This document shows, in pieces, positions 1 through 9,843 of a DNA stretch of 29,509 nt (within the stretch, counting starts at the first letter, position 1; every line of letters starts with the position of its first letter). The stretch spans positions 1 to 29,509 of the forward strand of contig CADAXH010000014.1 of NCBI GenBank assembly GCA_902791785.1. Reading direction: 5' to 3'. Origin of the DNA: an uncultured Ruminococcus sp. Its GTDB lineage: Bacteria > Bacillota > Clostridia > Oscillospirales > CAG-272. The translations under genes and the position numbers were made by a program. The notes below the pieces were generated by a model. It was not told where the DNA came from and made no database searches. It saw only the letters and a program-made list of their open reading frames with translations.

Positions 1-3000
1 AGACAAATCTGTTGCATGGTCAATAGGCAAGATTACAGTTCAGTTTACAGATCCTTCTGAAACATCATTCACTTATGACGGCGAAGAGCAGGGCCCCGGA
101 ATTGCAGACAGCAACTACTATTCAGTTAATGGTGATTTAGCTGCAGTCAATGCAGGATCATACAGCCTGACTGTAAGCCTGAATGACAAGGACAACTTCA
201 CATGGGCAGACGGAACGACAGACGACAAGACGATCACATGGACAATATCTAAATATCAGGTTGAAATTCCGACAATAACAAAAGATGTATTCACATATGA
301 CGGAAACGAAAAGAATATAGGAATTGAATCAACAGATTATTACGAAGTCTCAGGAGAAAGCGCAACAGCCGCAGGAACATACTCTGCTGTAATTTCGCTC
401 CTGGATACAGATAATTATGAATGGACAGACAAAACTACCGGAAACAAAACTATAGGATGGAAAATAGAGAAGGCAACAGTCGGCTTCGTATATCCGAAGG
501 CTACAACGTTCACATATAACGGAACAGAGATTGTACTGATGGACAATTCCAGCAACTACTTCTCAGTGTCGGATAATGTCAGGACATCTGCCGGCAGCTA
601 TACAGCGACTGTCAGCCTGACAGACAAGGACAACTATTCGTGGGATGACGGATCAGTTGATGACATTCTGATTGCCTGGACAATTGAAAAGGTTGTTCTG
701 TCATTTGAATATCCTCAGAATACGGTATTCCGTTTTGATGGTCAGACAAAATCCCTCGGCATAGAAACCAGCAACTATTATTCGGTAATGGGAGATTCCG
801 CAGTTGAAGTAGGCAGTTACACCGCAGTGGTATCAATCCTTGACAAAGACAATTACGTCTGGTCTGACGGAACCGCTGAAGACAAATCCATTGACTGGTC
901 GATTTTCCAGAACAGGATAACACTCAGCTATCCTTCAGTCACTGAATTCACATATGACGGAAACGTGAAGAATCTTGGAATCTACTCTAACGATTATTAC
1001 ACAGTCAGCGGAAACAGCGCTGAGAATGCAGGTGAATATACAGCAACCGTCACGCTTATTAATCCGAATGAATATGTATGGTCGGACGGCTCTTCCGATC
1101 CTGTCACAATCAGCTGGAAGATAGATAAAGCGGGAGTGGCTTTCAGCGAACCGTCAGTGAAATCATTTACATATGACGGACGCGAGATCTCGCTCAGAAT
1201 TGAAGAGAACTACAACTACACGATATCCGGAAACAGGGCGACAAACGCAGGAGAGTACACAGCAACAGTAACACTCAAGGACAGAAACAATTACTGCTGG
1301 TCAGACGGTTCGTCAGATTCAAAGACGATTGTATGGACAATCGAAAAAGCAAAACTTGTAATTACGGCCATGAGTTATACGATAAGCTACAACTCGGACT
1401 CCCCGTCTTATAATGTTTCTGCAAGAGGATTCCGGGGAAATGATGATATAAGTTCACTCGGCGGTTCGTTGTATACAGCATGTTCTTATACGAAAGGCCA
1501 GCCTGTAGGAGAATATGTGATATCCGCATCAGGATGCACATCTGACAATTATGACATTGAGTATGTCGATGGCAGACTTACGGTTGAAAAGGCCAAACTG
1601 GAAAAACCGACTGTATCGTTGATTGAATTTACATATGACGGAAAGAGTCATAATGTGGCAGAAAAATACGAGGGACAGCTTGAAGTTGTATGCGAGTCAC
1701 AGAAAGACTGCGGCACATACTCCGCCAGCCTGTCGCTGAAGGATAAAACAAATTACACCTGGTCAGACGGAACAACCGAAGATATTTCGGTTGTATGGAG
1801 AATCATCAGTGCGAAACTTGTAATTGCAGTTTCAGACGTCACAATCCATTATGGCGAAGAACCTGAATACAGTGTGACTTGTTCGGGATTTGCCGAAGGC
1901 GATTCATTGGAGTCACTGGACGGGTCACTGACGTTCATATGTGTTTATGACGAACTCAGAATGGCCGGAGAGTATTCCGTAATTGCCCTTGGACTTGAAT
2001 CAGACAATTACGATATTGAATATACGGAAGGAACACTTACCGTACTGAAAGCCAGATATGACATGTCAGGTGTCTCATTTGAGGACGCAAGATATGAATA
2101 TGACGGAAAAGAACACAGTATAGCGATTACCGGTACACTTCCCGAAGGAGTTACAGTTACATATACTCCGGAAAACGTATTTACGGAAGCGGGAACATAC
2201 GAAGTGACCGCGGTCTTCTCTTATGACACCGTTAACTACGAAGCAATTGAAGACATGAAGGCGGTTCTGAGAATAACAAATGGTTTTGTGGGAAGCGAAG
2301 AATACAACAGAATCATCGATGAAGTGCTCGGAACAAAATCTTCACATATCACAAATACACAGGCAAAATCAATATACGACAACAGAATAAGCGAGTTCCT
2401 GAGCAATGCGGAGATGACATCAACAATTGACGAACTCGAAGTGCTGAGAGACGATTTCTTCAGATTCCTTGAAGGTTTTGTAATCGATCTTAAATTTGTC
2501 CCTCTGTCAGTGTTCAGGGATCAGTACTATGACGGAGACACAATTGAGACGGGATTCAATCTTGTCGGAAGCATGTACTATGAATATGATGTCGTATTTG
2601 TGGTTGATTACAGCATCATATACAAGGACGGAGAAAGCCTGAAGAAAGGCGATACTCAGTTTACGGTTCACTGTTCCGAACTCGATACGGTTATGAAAAT
2701 ACCGGAAGTTCTGGACAGAAGCTACTACGGACTGAATGTATATCCGGAATATGACTACAATGCAAGATATGTCGCAGGCAATAATCTCCCGGCGCTTACG
2801 GGAACAGCGACAGACGGACAAGGAAACACCATCCATGGTGAATTCAGCTGGGTCGGAAACGGAACCTTACATGCAGGAAAGCACACTTACACATACAAAT
2901 TCGTTCCTGACGGAGAGAACAGGGCAGTATATGGAACAGTAGAACTGACTGCTGAAAAAGGTGTTTCAACTGTTGAGTCAGTCAGACTTGCAGACGAGAC

Positions 3001-4570
3001 CATAAAACTCAAATATGGCGATCAGCTGCCCGAACTCACATGTACAAGCAATGTTCCGGGAAAGATTTCACTCGATCTCGGACAGGTCCTGACGGCAGGA
3101 AGAAAAGAATACAATTTCACTTTTGTTCCGGATTCTTCGGATTATGGTCCGTGCCAGGGAAAAGTATTCATTGAAGTTGAAAAAGCAACGCTCAGGATCA
3201 AAGCCAGAGACCTGATTATCTACGAAGGCGACACTCCTCTGTTTACATTTGTTTACGAGGGCTTTGTAAATGTTGAGTCAAGCCTGCTCCTCGAGCAGAA
3301 GCCCGTTATCAGAAATATTCCAACAGCAATCGGAGTATATACAGTTATTCCGGAGGGAGTTGAAACAGACAACTATTCTGTGGTTTACGAGGAAAGCAAA
3401 TTTGTAATAAAGGCAAATTCATACGCAGCTGAAATAAAAGACAACGAAGACGATCTTGTTTCTGTTTTCAGAATTGACGACAATGTTAATCTGTCAGTCA
3501 GAACAAAGACAAGCGGATTCAATAATGCTACTTTCGAACAGTACCTGGACAAATCCGGTTTCTACATGGACAAAGAAGAACTCAGGTACATGTACGAACT
3601 GGAAATCACGGATGACAACGGCAACAAAAAGGAAGTTGACACAGTTGTCATGCTGAATGTTCCTTCAGATCTTGAAGGTTTCTGCCTGCATCTTTTCCAG
3701 TATGACGGAGAAGAATTTGAGCAGTATACAAATTACGAAGTGTCTGAAGGCAAGATTTATCTGCACTTGAAAGGAAGCACTTCTGTCTGCCTGAGTGCAG
3801 TTGCAGAAGACGATGTCGTTGATTACATAACCGGCATCATCAAAGGAATGAACATCAAATCAGAGGAAGTATGGAAAATCAAGGTCTACTATGATGTTCT
3901 TTCAGAAACCGGCAAGAAGAAACTTGGTGACAACATAATCGCAGCACTCGGAAACCTGTTTACAATGTCGTCAGGAAAGCTTTCGATCAATAACGGAGGA
4001 TTCGGAACTGTTAAGGCAAGTGGACTTGAAAATGTAATAACAAGAGAATTGGTTGACGAGATAGTAAATCAGATTAATATAAGTCTGGTTGAAGAGGGAA
4101 AGACATTGTCACCAAAGACAGAGGATTACATCAGAAAACAGGGACAATCCGTCATAAAAGCTCTTGAAATAGGTTTGTTCAAGACAGTCACGAGAGCTTC
4201 AGGTGAAAACAAAGGGTCTTTCACCGAAATGATCAGTAACAATGATATCAACGGAAATATCAGGCTGTACATTCCTGTGACCGGAGAATTCGCTCAGTAC
4301 AGTGATTTCAAAGTGGTTTATGTAACTGAAGATGGCGAAGTTGTAAACATTGAAGCGTCTATGGAAGAAATAGACGGTGAAAAATATATAGTGTTTGAAA
4401 CAAATCACTTCTCAACATATGCTGTGACAGGAACACCGGTGAAAGCGGTTGAATCAAAAAATTCAATAATGATGTCATGGATAATCATCCTTTCATTTAC
4501 TCTGGCGGTATGTACAGTACTGGCAGTCGGTGCGGTTATCAGAAAAAAATCAGGTAAAGGAGTCAGTTGA
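1..4570 (+). CDS. Large MBG-repeat surface protein with C-terminal membrane anchor, 5' truncated by window edge
   Basis: The reading frame is open from base 2, so the gene begins upstream; the ATG at 539 lies inside a repeat and is not the start. At least 1,522 residues are visible. The N-terminal part is a row of 73-74 residue units sharing FTYDG, AG-Y-A and DNY-W-DGT motifs and ending in W-I-KA. These alternate with two domains resembling the MBG_2 family (about nt 1350-1600 and 1805-2050; pattern YG...GF..GD...GEY...G..SDNYDI.Y..G.LTV.KA). A non-repeat region follows (about nt 3430-4400), then 'FSTYAVTG' and a single hydrophobic segment with a basic tail (about nt 4470-4567). No LPXTG motif is visible, so anchoring is probably by the membrane helix. 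Likely an extracellular adhesin or structural protein (inference). It overlaps the next gene by 1 base (TGATG), indicating translational coupling. Confidence 0.88.
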   Translation, partial: DKSVAWSIGKITVQFTDPSETSFTYDGEEQGPGIADSNYYSVNGDLAAVNAGSYSLTVSLNDKDNFTWADGTTDDKTITWTISKYQVEIPTITKDVFTYDGNEKNIGIESTDYYEVSGESATAAGTYSAVISLLDTDNYEWTDKTTGNKTIGWKIEKATVGFVYPKATTFTYNGTEIVLMDNSSNYFSVSDNVRTSAGSYTATVSLTDKDNYSWDDGSVDDILIAWTIEKVVLSFEYPQNTVFRFDGQTKSLGIETSNYYSVMGDSAVEVGSYTAVVSILDKDNYVWSDGTAEDKSIDWSIFQNRITLSYPSVTEFTYDGNVKNLGIYSNDYYTVSGNSAENAGEYTATVTLINPNEYVWSDGSSDPVTISWKIDKAGVAFSEPSVKSFTYDGREISLRIEENYNYTISGNRATNAGEYTATVTLKDRNNYCWSDGSSDSKTIVWTIEKAKLVITAMSYTISYNSDSPSYNVSARGFRGNDDISSLGGSLYTACSYTKGQPVGEYVISASGCTSDNYDIEYVDGRLTVEKAKLEKPTVSLIEFTYDGKSHNVAEKYEGQLEVVCESQKDCGTYSASLSLKDKTNYTWSDGTTEDISVVWRIISAKLVIAVSDVTIHYGEEPEYSVTCSGFAEGDSLESLDGSLTFICVYDELRMAGEYSVIALGLESDNYDIEYTEGTLTVLKARYDMSGVSFEDARYEYDGKEHSIAITGTLPEGVTVTYTPENVFTEAGTYEVTAVFSYDTVNYEAIEDMKAVLRITNGFVGSEEYNRIIDEVLGTKSSHITNTQAKSIYDNRISEFLSNAEMTSTIDELEVLRDDFFRFLEGFVIDLKFVPLSVFRDQYYDGDTIETGFNLVGSMYYEYDVVFVVDYSIIYKDGESLKKGDTQFTVHCSELDTVMKIPEVLDRSYYGLNVYPEYDYNARYVAGNNLPALTGTATDGQGNTIHGEFSWVGNGTLHAGKHTYTYKFVPDGENRAVYGTVELTAEKGVSTVESVRLADETIKLKYGDQLPELTCTSNVPGKISLDLGQVLTAGRKEYNFTFVPDSSDYGPCQGKVFIEVEKATLRIKARDLIIYEGDTPLFTFVYEGFVNVESSLLLEQKPVIRNIPTAIGVYTVIPEGVETDNYSVVYEESKFVIKANSYAAEIKDNEDDLVSVFRIDDNVNLSVRTKTSGFNNATFEQYLDKSGFYMDKEELRYMYELEITDDNGNKKEVDTVVMLNVPSDLEGFCLHLFQYDGEEFEQYTNYEVSEGKIYLHLKGSTSVCLSAVAEDDVVDYITGIIKGMNIKSEEVWKIKVYYDVLSETGKKKLGDNIIAALGNLFTMSSGKLSINNGGFGTVKASGLENVITRELVDEIVNQINISLVEEGKTLSPKTEDYIRKQGQSVIKALEIGLFKTVTRASGENKGSFTEMISNNDINGNIRLYIPVTGEFAQYSDFKVVYVTEDGEVVNIEASMEEIDGEKYIVFETNHFSTYAVTGTPVKAVESKNSIMMSWIIILSFTLAVCTVLAVGAVIRKKSGKGVS
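2..1345 (+). repeat. Tandem 219-222 bp coding repeats (six consecutive units)
   Basis: The first codon of the recurring F-T/R-Y/F-D/N-G motif falls at 68, 290, 509, 728, 947 and 1166, giving spacings of 222, 219, 219, 219 and 219 bases. A seventh copy at 1628 follows an inserted MBG_2-like domain. Units are diverged at DNA level but keep the same length, so this is an in-frame domain array and not a recent microsatellite-like expansion. More units may lie before base 1. Confidence 0.85.
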
Positions 4571-6273
4571 TGGATAACGAGAATCAAAGATATGATGAAT
4601 CGTTTCGCCCCAGTGAAAGCAATAACGGCGAGATAAAAGAGAGTTATCGGTTCAGTGAGAATGATCACCCTCAGTATCAGCCTGAATCAGAAAAATCCGG
4701 GGAAAACATTTCAACAAATCAGGCACTTGACAAACAAGTCGGCAAGGCCAAGGATCCGTCCGCGGTTGCAAAGGTGCTTGCACGAATAGCAACAGGTGCA
4801 ACTTCACTGGCCATTTTTGTGCTGGTCTTTGTGATTGTAGCCGTTAACGATGTTCCCAAGGCCGATCTGGTGGATTTCTACGCCGGTGCAAACTATATCG
4901 AGTTCAATATAGAAGCGTCAAAAATCGGCGATTATGACATGTACATACAACTGTCAAACGATTTTGGAACGTATTATGAAGAAATACTTTCCGAAGGCGA
5001 AAACAGGGCAATGATTGAAGAACTTCAGGCCCAGACTCAATACAGACTGACGGTGTCAGGAAAATCCAAATTCGGAACAACAACCATTCTTTCCAAGACA
5101 ATTAAGACCGCAGGTGATTCTCCTGCTGCGGAAGTAAGGAATCTGTCGTGGAAAGAAAACGAACAGGGAAAAGTTGACGTGTCATTTGACCTGCGTTTCT
5201 CCGATCCCTCCGGCCTGATTGAATCAGCCGAGATGGTATGGGTACTCAATGACGGAGAGGATTCCGGCGGAGGAGAGATGGAGCCGCACAATGAAGACTT
5301 CAGACTGAATTCATTTGACGGAATCGGAAAATTCGACGTTTTCCTCTACTGTACCATCAATGGAGACAGACTCCTCTATTCAATGCAGACTACGGACATA
5401 TCTCCCGTACCTCAGCAGTACATGAGCATGTACGGTGAAGAGCCTAAAACGCTTTTCATAGACTATTCGATAGTTGATTTCGGTTTTCCGATTGAGTACT
5501 TCGAAATAGATTTCGACGATTATTACATCAGGGATATTACAGTCAGAAATCCTGAGTCGAGATCATTCCAGTACGAAATAGGCGACTGCGGAGACAAGGT
5601 TGACCTTACGGTGAAGCTCGGATACATGAAAGCCGGCAGGGTTCAGACAACAGAAAAGAGAATGTCCTTCGCTTTTGAAAAGAGACAGGAAATCATAGCA
5701 AGTCTCTGGGATATTCATGACGAAGGCGACAGAGTTTCATTCAACCTGTTCGTAGAGGGAAGTCCGGACGACAATTATGATCTTGTGCTCAGTTCGAAAT
5801 CCGGAACAGTCAGGATTCAGAACATTCAGTTTGAGTGGGTTGAAGAACATGACGGCATGACATTCGGTGAGACGGTAGTTGAGGCAATGGGACTTGTTCC
5901 GAGGACAACTTACAGCGTCGAACTGAAAATAAGTTCAAAGAAAAACGGCAATTCTTCCGTAAACCTCGGTACAATAACGACATGCAGGGACGTCAGTTTT
6001 GAATTTGATTTCATCGACAGAGAGAATCTCGCATTCAGACTGATATATGATGACGAATACGGCTATTATGACAATTTCAGGGCAGTAATCAGCAATGGAG
6101 AGGTCGAATACGAGATGGTAAAAGAGCCGTACGACAGTGTGTTCAGAATTCCGGAAGAATATGACTGGACAGGAACCGACGGAGAAAACTGGACGATAAC
6201 CGTCACTGCTGATTCTGCAAAACCGTATGAATCAGGAACACAGGTTGTGGTTGCAACCTTAACAATCAGATAA
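4570..6273 (+). CDS. Single-pass membrane protein with large extracellular beta-sandwich region, unknown function
   Basis: I do not recognise a named family. The protein (567 aa) has a hydrophilic N-terminal tail of about 65 residues rich in Glu, Ser, Asn and Gln, one transmembrane helix at roughly residues 71-93, and a C-terminal region of about 470 residues that looks like successive fibronectin-III/Ig-type beta sandwiches (recurrent Y-x-L-x-V, 'L.P.T.Y.V.L' strands near residues 150 and 440). The orientation is probably N-in/C-out. The ATG at 4570 is chosen over the in-frame TTG at 4567 because AAAGGAG at 4556-4562 sits 7 bases before it. The start overlaps the stop of the repeat protein, so the two are probably made together and may interact at the cell surface (inference). 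Confidence 0.82.
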   Translation: MDNENQRYDESFRPSESNNGEIKESYRFSENDHPQYQPESEKSGENISTNQALDKQVGKAKDPSAVAKVLARIATGATSLAIFVLVFVIVAVNDVPKADLVDFYAGANYIEFNIEASKIGDYDMYIQLSNDFGTYYEEILSEGENRAMIEELQAQTQYRLTVSGKSKFGTTTILSKTIKTAGDSPAAEVRNLSWKENEQGKVDVSFDLRFSDPSGLIESAEMVWVLNDGEDSGGGEMEPHNEDFRLNSFDGIGKFDVFLYCTINGDRLLYSMQTTDISPVPQQYMSMYGEEPKTLFIDYSIVDFGFPIEYFEIDFDDYYIRDITVRNPESRSFQYEIGDCGDKVDLTVKLGYMKAGRVQTTEKRMSFAFEKRQEIIASLWDIHDEGDRVSFNLFVEGSPDDNYDLVLSSKSGTVRIQNIQFEWVEEHDGMTFGETVVEAMGLVPRTTYSVELKISSKKNGNSSVNLGTITTCRDVSFEFDFIDRENLAFRLIYDDEYGYYDNFRAVISNGEVEYEMVKEPYDSVFRIPEEYDWTGTDGENWTITVTADSAKPYESGTQVVVATLTIR

Positions 6274-6311
6274 GAAAAAAATTCACATAAAAGCAAAGGA
6301 GAAGCACGTTT

Positions 6312-7412
6312 GTGCGTAAAGCCATGGAAAACAACAAAAACAGAAAAAATTGGGTTAAAGAGTATTGGCAGAAGAAGAACAAACAGGATAAAACTTCTTT
6401 CATTATCAAAGCTGTTATAGTTGCATTAGCAATTGCGTTCCTGCTTGTCGGTATTTTCGCGAATACGCTGTTCGGAAAGAATTCCGTCATGGGAGAAATG
6501 ATGGGTGAGAATGTCGGAGAGATTGCCAACATCTTTAAGGCAATTGGAAACAGAGGTCCTTCAATACTGAAGGCTTTGACGCTGGTAATTGTCATTTCAC
6601 TCGTGAGCTGGCTCATCAGATTCATTCTGAAGATTGCTTTTACCCATACAAACAGGGGTAAAACAATTATCAACCTCATCAACAGCTTCATCAAATATGC
6701 TGCCGGACTCATTATCGTATTCTCGGTTCTGTCAGCATTTGGTGTCGATACAGCAACACTGCTTGCCAGTGCAGGAATTCTTGCATTGATGATAAGCCTC
6801 GGTGCACAGGGACTTGTTGCGGATATTATTGCCGGTCTCTCGATCACATTTGAAGGTGAATTCAAAATCGGAGACATCGTTGTAATTGACGGATTCAGAG
6901 GAACGATTCTTGAAATCGGAATCAGAACAACAAAACTGGTTGATGCCAGCGGCAACGAGCTGATCGTCAACAACTCTGCAATAGGCAAAGTAATCAACAT
7001 GTCAAGCGAACTGTCACTTGCTGTTATTGAAGTATCTGTTGAATACGGCGACTCAATCGAAAGAATTGAAAAAATCATCAAGGACAATCTCGAAACAATG
7101 CGTGAGAGAATCCCTGCAATCCAGATCGGACCGTTCTATAAGGGTGTATCTGCTCTTGCAGAAAGCGGCGTCAACATTAAAATAGTTGCTCAGTGCGATG
7201 AAAACGACAGATATCAGGTTGAAAGAGACATGAACCGTGAGATTAAGATTATATTCGACAAGAACAATGTCAATATTCCGTTCCCGCAGGTTGTTGTCAA
7301 CAAGCCTATCAAGTTTGAAGAAGTCACTGATGCTACAAGGAAAGAAGCAAATGAATTTGTTGATGAACAGAAAGAAGCTTCAAAAGACATCGATGACGAT
7401 GATGTAAGATAA
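6312..7412 (+). CDS. MscS-family small-conductance mechanosensitive ion channel
   Basis: The 366-residue protein has hydrophobic helices near residues 29-48, 80-102 and 117-140, followed by the MscS pore helix and beta domain: 'LLASAGILALMISLGAQGL', then 'GEFKIGDIV', 'GTILEIGIRTT' and 'NELIVNNSAIGKVINMS'. These are hallmark MscS sequences (Gly/Ala-rich TM3 and the middle beta domain). The family opens when membrane tension rises and releases solutes during hypo-osmotic shock. The C-terminus is charged (DIDDDDVR). GTG at 6312 is used because AAAGGAG at 6295-6301 precedes it by 10 bases; the ATG at 6324 would be 22 bases away. A small inverted repeat, GCAC-GTTT-GTGC, overlaps this start. The gene follows the surface pair after 38 bases without a clear terminator. 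Confidence 0.93.
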   Translation: MRKAMENNKNRKNWVKEYWQKKNKQDKTSFIIKAVIVALAIAFLLVGIFANTLFGKNSVMGEMMGENVGEIANIFKAIGNRGPSILKALTLVIVISLVSWLIRFILKIAFTHTNRGKTIINLINSFIKYAAGLIIVFSVLSAFGVDTATLLASAGILALMISLGAQGLVADIIAGLSITFEGEFKIGDIVVIDGFRGTILEIGIRTTKLVDASGNELIVNNSAIGKVINMSSELSLAVIEVSVEYGDSIERIEKIIKDNLETMRERIPAIQIGPFYKGVSALAESGVNIKIVAQCDENDRYQVERDMNREIKIIFDKNNVNIPFPQVVVNKPIKFEEVTDATRKEANEFVDEQKEASKDIDDDDVR

Positions 7413-7439
7413 AACGGTAAAAACAAGGAGTAACAAGAA

Positions 7440-8171
7440 ATGCTAGAAATTAGTGGATTCAGCAAAACATATCCGGGCGGCAAGAAAGCGGTGAACAATC
7501 TGAACCTGACGATTGAGTCAGGCGAGATATGCGGATTCATAGGCAGAAACGGAGCGGGCAAAACTACTACTATAAAAGCGGTCTGCGGAATACTGGACTT
7601 TGAAGAGGGCACCATTCTTGTAGACGGAAAAGATATAAAAGTATATCCCGTTGAAACAAAATCCGTAATGGCATATATTCCGGATAACCCGGAACCGTAC
7701 GGATTTATGACAGCAATCAAATATCTCACGTTTATCGGGGATATTTACAAGGTTCCGAGAGACGTTCAGAAAGAAAGAATTGAAAAATATGCTGAAATGT
7801 TTGAACTCAAACCGGTTCTCGGAAACAATGTTTCTTCGTTCTCGCACGGAATGAAGCAGAAGCTTGCGGTAATCTCTGCACTGATTCACAGGCCGAAACT
7901 TCTTATTCTTGATGAACCTTTCGTTGGCCTTGATCCCATTGCAACTCATCAGCTGAGACAGATCTTCAAAGAAATGTGCGAAGAGGGAACTGCAATATTC
8001 TTCTCAACTCACGTTCTTGAAGTTGCACAGAAAATATGTGACAAGATTGCCATCATAAAAGACGGTGTACTTGTGGCAAGCGGAAAAACGGAAGAAATCA
8101 CGAAGAATGAATCACTCGAAGATGTATTCCTGGAATTGAATGACAAGACAGAGGCTGAGGAAAATGAGTAA
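7440..8171 (+). CDS. ABC transporter ATP-binding protein
   Basis: A single-domain ABC ATPase of 243 aa. Walker A GRNGAGKT at residues 35-42, ABC signature in the degenerate form SFSHGMKQK near 133-141, Walker B LLILDEP at 154-160 followed by the D-loop GLDP, and the switch His in 'FSTHVLE' are all present, so it should hydrolyse ATP. The layout matches ABC-2 type exporters of Firmicutes. AAGGAG lies 9 bases before the ATG. The stop overlaps the permease start by 8 bases, so the two form one transporter. The substrate cannot be read from sequence; export of a peptide, lipid or drug is possible. Confidence 0.95.
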   Translation: MLEISGFSKTYPGGKKAVNNLNLTIESGEICGFIGRNGAGKTTTIKAVCGILDFEEGTILVDGKDIKVYPVETKSVMAYIPDNPEPYGFMTAIKYLTFIGDIYKVPRDVQKERIEKYAEMFELKPVLGNNVSSFSHGMKQKLAVISALIHRPKLLILDEPFVGLDPIATHQLRQIFKEMCEEGTAIFFSTHVLEVAQKICDKIAIIKDGVLVASGKTEEITKNESLEDVFLELNDKTEAEENE

Positions 8172-9717
8172 TTTCGTAAATGTCTTTAAAGTCCAGTTTT
8201 TATCCGGAATAAAGAGCGGTTCAATGGGCGTCCGCAAAGACGGAAAACCTAAAAAGAGCATAGGTACCGTCGTCGCGTTTGCAATCATGGGTGTATACAT
8301 CGCAGTTATCAGTACTCTTCTTGTAGTTACTTCGCCCGCCGATACGCCCGTCGGAGAATATCTGACCACTTTTGCAACAATGACGACTTTTCTGACGCTG
8401 TTGACTGCAATCAGTGAAACAAAAAGATCAATATTCGACGCAAATGACTCGGAACTGCTTTCAGCACTGCCATTGAAATCGATTACTATAGTATCCGGTA
8501 AAATAATGGCGATTTATGCGAGCGAACTTATATATTCGGCTATGTGCTTTGTCGTACCGGCAATTGTTGCCTCAATACTGAGGGGTGCAACGGTCATGCT
8601 ATGGGTTTCCACGATTCTTGGAGCCCTGATGATGCCGGCGATACCAATGGCAGTCGGATCGATTGTCGGATTTTTGTTCAGTTTACTGTCATCAAAATTC
8701 AAATATGCAAGAATTATGGAAACAGTGCTGTATCTTGCATTCTTTGTGGGAATCTATTTCTTCAGTTACAACATGTTCTACAACATGGGAGGAGATCAGA
8801 TCAATGCCACTCTGACTTCAATCGGAAAACTCTACCCGCTGGCGGTATTCCTTTCAAAAGGTGCGTCTGGTGACTTTGTTTCACTCCTGATTTTCCTTGG
8901 AATATCCATAGGAGTTATGGCGGTCTGCTTTGTCGTCCTGGCGCTGGTCTACAAAAAGGGAAGAGGTCTTTTCGCACAAAAGCAGTTTTCCGGAAAATAT
9001 GCATACAAATCGGGAAAAAGCGGAGGAGCTGTCAGAATTCTTCTCAAAAAAGAGCTGTCATCAATGTTTGCAAATCCCGGTGTGGCAATAAACATGTTCA
9101 TGGGTGTTGTGCTTCCGTTTGTCTTCCCGTTTGTTCTCAGGAATATGGGCGAAGCAATCCTGGCAATGTCGATTTTCGTATACTCGATGGTTTCAATGAC
9201 AACTTATGCATTCTCGCTCGAAGGACAGAGGATATCAATGCTTAAGAGTTTCCCGGTATCATTCAGGGACATTTGTATTGCCAAAGCAGCAAACCAGATG
9301 ATATTCACTCTGGGTTCTGCAGTACTGTTCTGTATACTTGTCGTATTCAACAACGGAGTAAGCTGGATTAAAATCCCGTTCTGCATGGCTGCTATAATCT
9401 TCCAGTCACTGTTCAATTCAACAATGGGCCTGCTGAGAGATGTAAAGAAACCAAAACTCAACTGGACAAATGAAGTTCAGGCCGTTAAGCAGAATACCGG
9501 AATGCTCATAATCATGCTGTTCTCAATGCCTGTGGGATTCGGGTGTTTTATAGCGGACATCGTTCTTTCGGTCAGCCCGCTGGTCACTGAAGGCGGTCAC
9601 TGGATTTACAAGGTGATCCCGTACATTGCCGCAGCCGTGATTTACTGTATCATGTGGATTGTGGTCAAAGTCAGACTTGATAAAAAAGGCGAAGAGTATT
9701 TCGCCAAAATCAGTTAA
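8164..9717 (+). CDS. ABC-2 type transporter permease
   Basis: The protein (517 aa) has about twelve hydrophobic helices in two halves separated by a polar stretch with the basic segment 'KYAYKSGKSGGAVRILLKK' (residues about 278-297), and it fits the permease partner of the preceding ATPase. ATG 8164 is preferred to the in-frame ATG at 8140 because GAGG at 8151-8154 is correctly spaced and the downstream start gives the usual short overlap with the ATPase. The N-terminus 'MSNFVNVFKVQFLSGIK' is a typical cytoplasmic lead-in to TM1. No terminator is evident in the 126 bases before eno, which has its own promoter. Confidence 0.9.
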   Translation: MSNFVNVFKVQFLSGIKSGSMGVRKDGKPKKSIGTVVAFAIMGVYIAVISTLLVVTSPADTPVGEYLTTFATMTTFLTLLTAISETKRSIFDANDSELLSALPLKSITIVSGKIMAIYASELIYSAMCFVVPAIVASILRGATVMLWVSTILGALMMPAIPMAVGSIVGFLFSLLSSKFKYARIMETVLYLAFFVGIYFFSYNMFYNMGGDQINATLTSIGKLYPLAVFLSKGASGDFVSLLIFLGISIGVMAVCFVVLALVYKKGRGLFAQKQFSGKYAYKSGKSGGAVRILLKKELSSMFANPGVAINMFMGVVLPFVFPFVLRNMGEAILAMSIFVYSMVSMTTYAFSLEGQRISMLKSFPVSFRDICIAKAANQMIFTLGSAVLFCILVVFNNGVSWIKIPFCMAAIIFQSLFNSTMGLLRDVKKPKLNWTNEVQAVKQNTGMLIIMLFSMPVGFGCFIADIVLSVSPLVTEGGHWIYKVIPYIAAAVIYCIMWIVVKVRLDKKGEEYFAKIS

Positions 9718-9735
9718 CAAAACTTAAAATATGTC

Positions 9736-9764
9736 TTGAATTAAATATCGCGCTGTGATATATT
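9736..9764 (+). promoter_or_regulatory. Sigma-A type promoter for eno
   Basis: TTGAAT at 9736-9741 and TATATT at 9759-9764 are separated by 17 bases, with an extended -10 TGA immediately upstream (9756-9758). The predicted transcript starts near 9771 and gives a leader of roughly 70 bases before eno. A weak ATATC/GATAT dyad spans the -10. Confidence 0.72.
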
Positions 9765-9843
9765 TTCTTCTGGCAATTTCTAAGTGCAAACTCGGAAAAA
9801 ATAATGTCAATCCAAATTGGCGATCAAGAAAGGGTAATAAACT

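Noticed and set aside
6266..7087. Long minus-strand open frame (273 aa) opposite the MscS gene
   Set aside because: The + strand protein has clear MscS motifs; the antisense frame is low-complexity Ser/Ile/Leu sequence, has no Shine-Dalgarno and matches no family I know.
7214..7729. Minus-strand open frame (171 aa) across the MscS-ABC junction
   Set aside because: It is antisense to two well-supported genes and shows no domain or start signal.
9765..9843. Riboswitch in the eno leader
   Set aside because: The roughly 70-base leader shows no recognisable aptamer core or convincing alternative hairpins.
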